Below, piece after piece: positions 60,534-64,000 of a DNA stretch of 64,000 nt; positions within the stretch are counted from its first letter, which is position 1; each line of letters opens with the position of its first letter. This DNA comes from Nocardioides albertanoniae (lineage in GTDB: Bacteria > Actinomycetota > Actinomycetes > Propionibacteriales > Nocardioidaceae), in contig NZ_VFOV01000001.1 in the NCBI RefSeq assembly GCF_006716315.1, positions 726,501 through 790,500 on the forward strand. Reading direction: 5' to 3'. The translations under genes and the position numbers were made by a program. The notes under the pieces were generated by a model. That model worked only from the letters and a program-made list of their open reading frames with translations, had not been told where the DNA came from and ran no database searches.

Positions 60534-62426
60534 TTAAACAATGGGCAAGGTCACACGGAACGTGCTTCCTGAGCCAGGGGCTGAATCGACCGAGATCAGA
60601 CCGCCGGAACGACCGACGATCCGCGACACGATGGTCAGGCCGAGCCCGGTGCCCGGCTGCTTGAGAGCAGTGGGGTTCGTCGAGCGGAAGAACTCGGTGA
60701 AGAGACGATCCTGGTCGTCGGGGGAGATGCCGAGGCCCTGGTCGGTCACCCTGAGCTCGAACCAGGCGGGGCTGGTGCGTGTGCTGACGGTGACCTGGCC
60801 GCCCTCGGGGCTGTATTTGATCGCGTTGGTGACCAGGTTGATCAGCACGCGGTCGAGGTCGCCGGGGGCCATGGTCACGTAGACGTCGTCGGGCGGCATG
60901 TCGAAGACGAGCTCGTGGCTGTCGTTGGGCGGGGCCTCGGCGCTCAGCTGGCTGTGCACCTCGGAGAGCACGTGCGCGACCTGGACGGGCTCGGTCGTCG
61001 GCAGGTGGTCGGGGTCGGAGACCTTCGACAGGGTCGCGAGGTCGGCCACGATCTTCTCGGTGCGGTCACGGTTGCGCGTGAGCGCGGTCAGCACCTCGGC
61101 GTACTCCTCCTCCGACTCCGCGTAGGGCAGCGACTCGATGTTCCAGCGGAACGCGGAGAGGGGGTTCTTCAGCTCGTGGGCGACCGTCGCGATGAGCCGG
61201 CTCTTGTGGGCCTCGAGCTCGCGCAGGGAGTCGACCGCGGCCCGCTGACGCAGGTAGGCCCGGGAGTTGTGGACGACACGACCGAAGTCGCGCCCGAGGT
61301 CGGCGGCGGTGATCAGCTCGAGCTCGCTCCAGTGGGGCTTGTCGGTGCCGCGGCACAGCAGCATCGCTCCGTACCAGGTCTGGCCGGAGCCGATCGGCAC
61401 ACCGACGACCGAGCCGAGCGGGTGGCGCTGGATCCACTCGGTGATGGCCGCCTGGGCCTCCGGGTCGGGGTGGGGCAGGCGCTCGGCGCCGTCGCGGGTC
61501 TGCACCGTGATGCTGCGCTGCTCCCACAGGTAGCGCCCGTAGTCGACCATGAACTGCACGTTGGTCAGGTCTTCGATCGGGAGCTTGAACTCCTCGCGGT
61601 AGACCTTCGTGCGGATGCCCTTGCCGCCCGGCTTGGACAGGTGCAGCCAGAAGTCGGTCAGGTCGAGCACGTCGACCAGCCCGGTGCTCAGCGAGTTGAG
61701 GATCTCGTCGGGGTCGAGCTCGCGCCCGGCGCGGCGGATCACGTCGCGAGCGGCCTCCGCGAGGCGTACCTGCTCGGAGAGCTCCTCGCGCTCGAGGGCG
61801 AGCAGGATCGCGCGCTGAGCCTGCACCGCGTGGCGGCTCAGGATGGCGCGCTTCTCGGCGTCGGGCCGACGGCCGTCGCTGGGGAGGTCGACCATGAACG
61901 TCCCGCGCAGACGTCCGCTCTCGTCGCGCAACGGTGCGACCAGGAGGTCGAGCGGATCCCAGGCGCCGGACTCGTTGAGCCGCTCGCGGTTGGAGGTCCA
62001 GCCGACCTCGGCGTCGGTGTCGTCGCGACGCTCGGCGGGCACGAACATGAAGATCCCCCAGTCGTCGGCGCGAGACAGGTCGCGCTCGAGCTGGGAGAGG
62101 GGCGTGGAGAGGCCGTGGAGCTTCTCCCGTGCCGCCTCGGGGCCGGAGACGACGGCGACGTGCAGGCGGTTGTCGGGGCGCGCGATGCTGATCGTGGCGG
62201 CCTCGAAACCGGCCAGAGCGGTCAGGCTGTCGGCGATGAGCTGGAGGTCGGAGAGATCCTCACCATCGGTGAGGAGACCACCCATCTCGGCGAGATCGGT
62301 GGTGATCGTCGTCATCGTCGTGGTGAAGTCGCTTCTGGCGCGGCCGCCGCCCAGTGGAGGCGGAGCGAATCCCGGCGGCACCGTCAGTCGGTGACCACCG
62401 GCGGGCTGGGGCGCTGAAGAAGTCAT
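60534..62426 (-). CDS. GAF-domain sensor histidine kinase (intact H-box)
   Basis: 630 residues from the ATG at 62426. GAF domain (LQLIADSLTALAGFEAATI), second sensor domain (ILNSLSTGLVDVLDLTDFWL, then VVGVPIGSGQTWYGAML), HisKA with the phospho-acceptor His 417 in ATVAHELKNPLSAF, and HATPase_c (NLVTNAIKYS, DQGLGI, GTGLGLTIV). It is first in a three-gene set and the only one with a complete H-box. No transmembrane helices are seen, so it is a cytosolic sensor. No response-regulator gene is nearby. It is divergent from purF. Confidence 0.9.
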   Translation of the reverse strand: MTSSAPQPAGGHRLTVPPGFAPPPLGGGRARSDFTTTMTTITTDLAEMGGLLTDGEDLSDLQLIADSLTALAGFEAATISIARPDNRLHVAVVSGPEAAREKLHGLSTPLSQLERDLSRADDWGIFMFVPAERRDDTDAEVGWTSNRERLNESGAWDPLDLLVAPLRDESGRLRGTFMVDLPSDGRRPDAEKRAILSRHAVQAQRAILLALEREELSEQVRLAEAARDVIRRAGRELDPDEILNSLSTGLVDVLDLTDFWLHLSKPGGKGIRTKVYREEFKLPIEDLTNVQFMVDYGRYLWEQRSITVQTRDGAERLPHPDPEAQAAITEWIQRHPLGSVVGVPIGSGQTWYGAMLLCRGTDKPHWSELELITAADLGRDFGRVVHNSRAYLRQRAAVDSLRELEAHKSRLIATVAHELKNPLSAFRWNIESLPYAESEEEYAEVLTALTRNRDRTEKIVADLATLSKVSDPDHLPTTEPVQVAHVLSEVHSQLSAEAPPNDSHELVFDMPPDDVYVTMAPGDLDRVLINLVTNAIKYSPEGGQVTVSTRTSPAWFELRVTDQGLGISPDDQDRLFTEFFRSTNPTALKQPGTGLGLTIVSRIVGRSGGLISVDSAPGSGSTFRVTLPIV

Positions 62427-62439
62427 CGGGTCGATTATC
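62427..62439 (-). promoter_or_regulatory. Leaderless-type -10 of the intact kinase
   Basis: GATAAT on the - strand (62439-62434) is followed by seven bases and the ATG at 62426. Between this promoter and the purF promoter, the region 62440-62563 has no gene. Confidence 0.5.
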
Positions 62440-62563
62440 CGGGATGAACTGGTCGGACGGTAGGGCGGACGTGGATAAGTCTTTGCATTCATGATCCCGA
62501 GTCGTTCATGTGACCACCCTTACAGGGCTGTCAAGGGTTTGGGCGATCGCCTGCGTCCGCCCG

Positions 62564-62576
62564 TACACTCCTAGTC
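62564..62576 (+). promoter_or_regulatory. Leaderless-type -10 of purF
   Basis: TACACT (62564-62569), seven bases before the GTG at 62577. Confidence 0.55.
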
Positions 62577-64000
62577 GTGGTCAACCTCACCAGCTCAGGT
62601 AGGCACGTGTCCCGACGCAAGGGTGGCGATGGCCGGCTCACCGCCGCCCTCGACCCCCACGACCAGGGTCCCCAGGACCACTGCGGGGTCTTCGGTGTGT
62701 GGGCGCCGGGCGAGGACGTCGCGAAGCTGACGTACTTCGGCCTGTACGCGCTGCAGCACCGTGGCCAGGAGTCGGCGGGCATCGCTGTCAGCAACGGGCG
62801 CCAGATCCTGGTCTACAAAGACATGGGCCTGGTCAGCCAGGTCTTCGACGAGCCGACCCTCGAGTCGCTCAAGGGGCACGTCGCCATCGGCCACGCGCGC
62901 TACTCCACCACCGGTGCCTCGGTGTGGGAGAACGCGCAGCCGATCTTCAAGCCGACGCCCAACGGCTCCGTCGCGCTCGGTCACAACGGCAACCTGATCA
63001 ACGTCGCGGCGATGCGTACGGCCGCGGAGAAGCTGCCCGAGCACTCCGAGGGGCGCCGTGCGCCGGTCTCCACCAACGACACCTCGCTGCTCACCGAGCT
63101 GCTCGCCTACCACCCCGACTCCTCGCTGGAGGACCGGGCGCTGGAGGTGCTGCCGACCATCACCGGCGCCTTCTCGCTGGTGTGGATGAACGAGGACACC
63201 CTCTTCGCCGCCCGTGACCCGCAGGGCATCCGCCCGCTGGTGCTGGGCCGCCTCGACCGCGGCTGGGTGGTCGCCTCCGAGGACGCCGCGCTGGCCACCG
63301 TCGGCGCCTCCGTCGTCCGTGAGGTAGAGCCCGGCGAGATGATCGTCATCGACGAGTCCGGGCTGCGCTCGGTGAAGTTCGCCGAGCCCGACCGCAAGGG
63401 CTGCGTCTTCGAGTACGTCTACCTGGCCCGGCCCGATGCCAACATCGCCGGCCGCAACGTGCACGAGTCGCGCGTCGAGATGGGCCGCGAGCTTGCTCGT
63501 GAGTACCCCGTCGACGCCGACCTGGTCATCCCGGTGCCCGAGTCCGGCATCCCCGCCGCCACCGGCTACGCCCTGGAGAGCGGCCTGCCGTTCGGCCAGG
63601 CGTTCGTGAAGAACGGCTACGTGGGGCGTACGTTCATCCAGCCGTCGCAGACGCTGCGCCAGCTCGGCATCCGGCTCAAGCTCAACGTGCTCGAGCACAT
63701 GGTGCGCGGCAAGAAGATCGTCGTGGTCGACGACTCGATCGTGCGTGGCAACACCCAGCGCGCCCAGGTGCGGATGCTGCGCGAGGCGGGCGCCCTGGAG
63801 GTCCACGTGCGGATCTCCTCGCCGCCGGTGAAGTGGCCGTGCTTCTACGGCATCGACTTCGCCACCCGCGCCGAGCTGATCGCCAACGGCCTCTCGGTCG
63901 ACGAGATCGCCGCGTCGGTCGGTGCCGACTCGCTGGGCTACATCTCGATCGACGGGATGATCTCGGCGACCCGCCAGGAGCCCTCCACCCTGTGTGCAGC
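62577..64000 (+). CDS. purF: Amidophosphoribosyltransferase (3' end beyond window)
   Basis: About 474 residues are visible. PurF starts purine synthesis by making phosphoribosylamine from PRPP and glutamine. A propeptide of 35 residues precedes Cys 36 in DHCGVFGVW, which becomes the N-terminal nucleophile after cleavage. RGQESAGIAVS, HARYSTTG, HNGNLIN and TNDTSLL are N-domain hallmarks, and VVVDDSIVRGNT is the PRPP loop. Cysteines in PVKWPCFYGIDF and near the end (STLCA) match iron-sulfur ligands of Bacillus-type PurF. GTG start; the coding frame is open to the edge. Confidence 0.97.
   Translation, partial: MVNLTSSGRHVSRRKGGDGRLTAALDPHDQGPQDHCGVFGVWAPGEDVAKLTYFGLYALQHRGQESAGIAVSNGRQILVYKDMGLVSQVFDEPTLESLKGHVAIGHARYSTTGASVWENAQPIFKPTPNGSVALGHNGNLINVAAMRTAAEKLPEHSEGRRAPVSTNDTSLLTELLAYHPDSSLEDRALEVLPTITGAFSLVWMNEDTLFAARDPQGIRPLVLGRLDRGWVVASEDAALATVGASVVREVEPGEMIVIDESGLRSVKFAEPDRKGCVFEYVYLARPDANIAGRNVHESRVEMGRELAREYPVDADLVIPVPESGIPAATGYALESGLPFGQAFVKNGYVGRTFIQPSQTLRQLGIRLKLNVLEHMVRGKKIVVVDDSIVRGNTQRAQVRMLREAGALEVHVRISSPPVKWPCFYGIDFATRAELIANGLSVDEIAASVGADSLGYISIDGMISATRQEPSTLCA

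Overview
The window is a high-GC actinobacterial chromosome segment, most like Nocardioides or a relative (Nocardioidaceae). The assignment rests on very GC-rich coding sequence, the three-part PurS/PurQ/short-PurL enzyme, DUF3151 and DUF4032 proteins, many GTG starts, and a large class of genes whose -10 hexamer (xANNNT) lies only 6-7 bases before the start codon, as in leaderless actinobacterial transcripts. I see no rRNA, tRNA, insertion sequence, phage or CRISPR array.

Layout. 1-9.5 kb: the end of clpB; a small P-loop kinase flanked by 21-bp repeat arrays; two related membrane proteins; two DedA proteins; pyrE divergent from a PLP aminotransferase; a TrmH-type RNA methyltransferase. 9.5-19.7 kb: a RibD-C/DHFR-like reductase, class II aldolase (fba), a surface protein with fibronectin type III-like modules, a GntR/Cache pair beside an MFS exporter, a DUF3151 protein, a divergent LysRS-like protein and an HTH regulator. 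19.7-30.2 kb: purA-purD, a DUF4032 kinase-like protein, purB-nudix, an MpaB-family protein, an ArsR/MFS pair, a HIT-like protein and purC. 30.3-44.2 kb: an acyl-CoA synthetase, XRE-cupin/MFS, another MFS, purS-purQ, TetR/MFS, a YflT-type stress protein, a MetP/MetS-type sodium symporter, a secreted DUF1906 wall hydrolase-like protein and an anchored protein of unknown function. 44.3-64 kb: purL, DUF2306, a second TetR/MFS pair, a DrrAB-like ABC exporter with a WYL regulator, an operon with a beta-lactamase-fold protein, an SCP-like protein, an M20 peptidase, three tandem GAF-histidine-kinase-like genes, and the start of purF.

The de novo purine genes purA, purD, purB, purC, purS, purQ, purL and purF all lie on the + strand over about 44 kb. 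Between them sit accessory modules, most often an efflux pump with its own regulator and a visible palindromic operator. Six MFS exporters and one ABC exporter occur between 15 and 52 kb.

The most notable observations are these. Of three tandem GAF-histidine-kinase paralogues, only one keeps the phospho-acceptor histidine (the others have Arg and Gln) while all keep the ATP-binding boxes. A single symmetric -10 element appears to serve both pyrE and the divergent aminotransferase. A mirrored array of 21-bp units flanks, and supplies the C-terminus of, a P-loop kinase. Several large intergenic palindromes share sequence with one another. One MFS gene has a MerR-type promoter with a 19-bp spacer containing a dyad.
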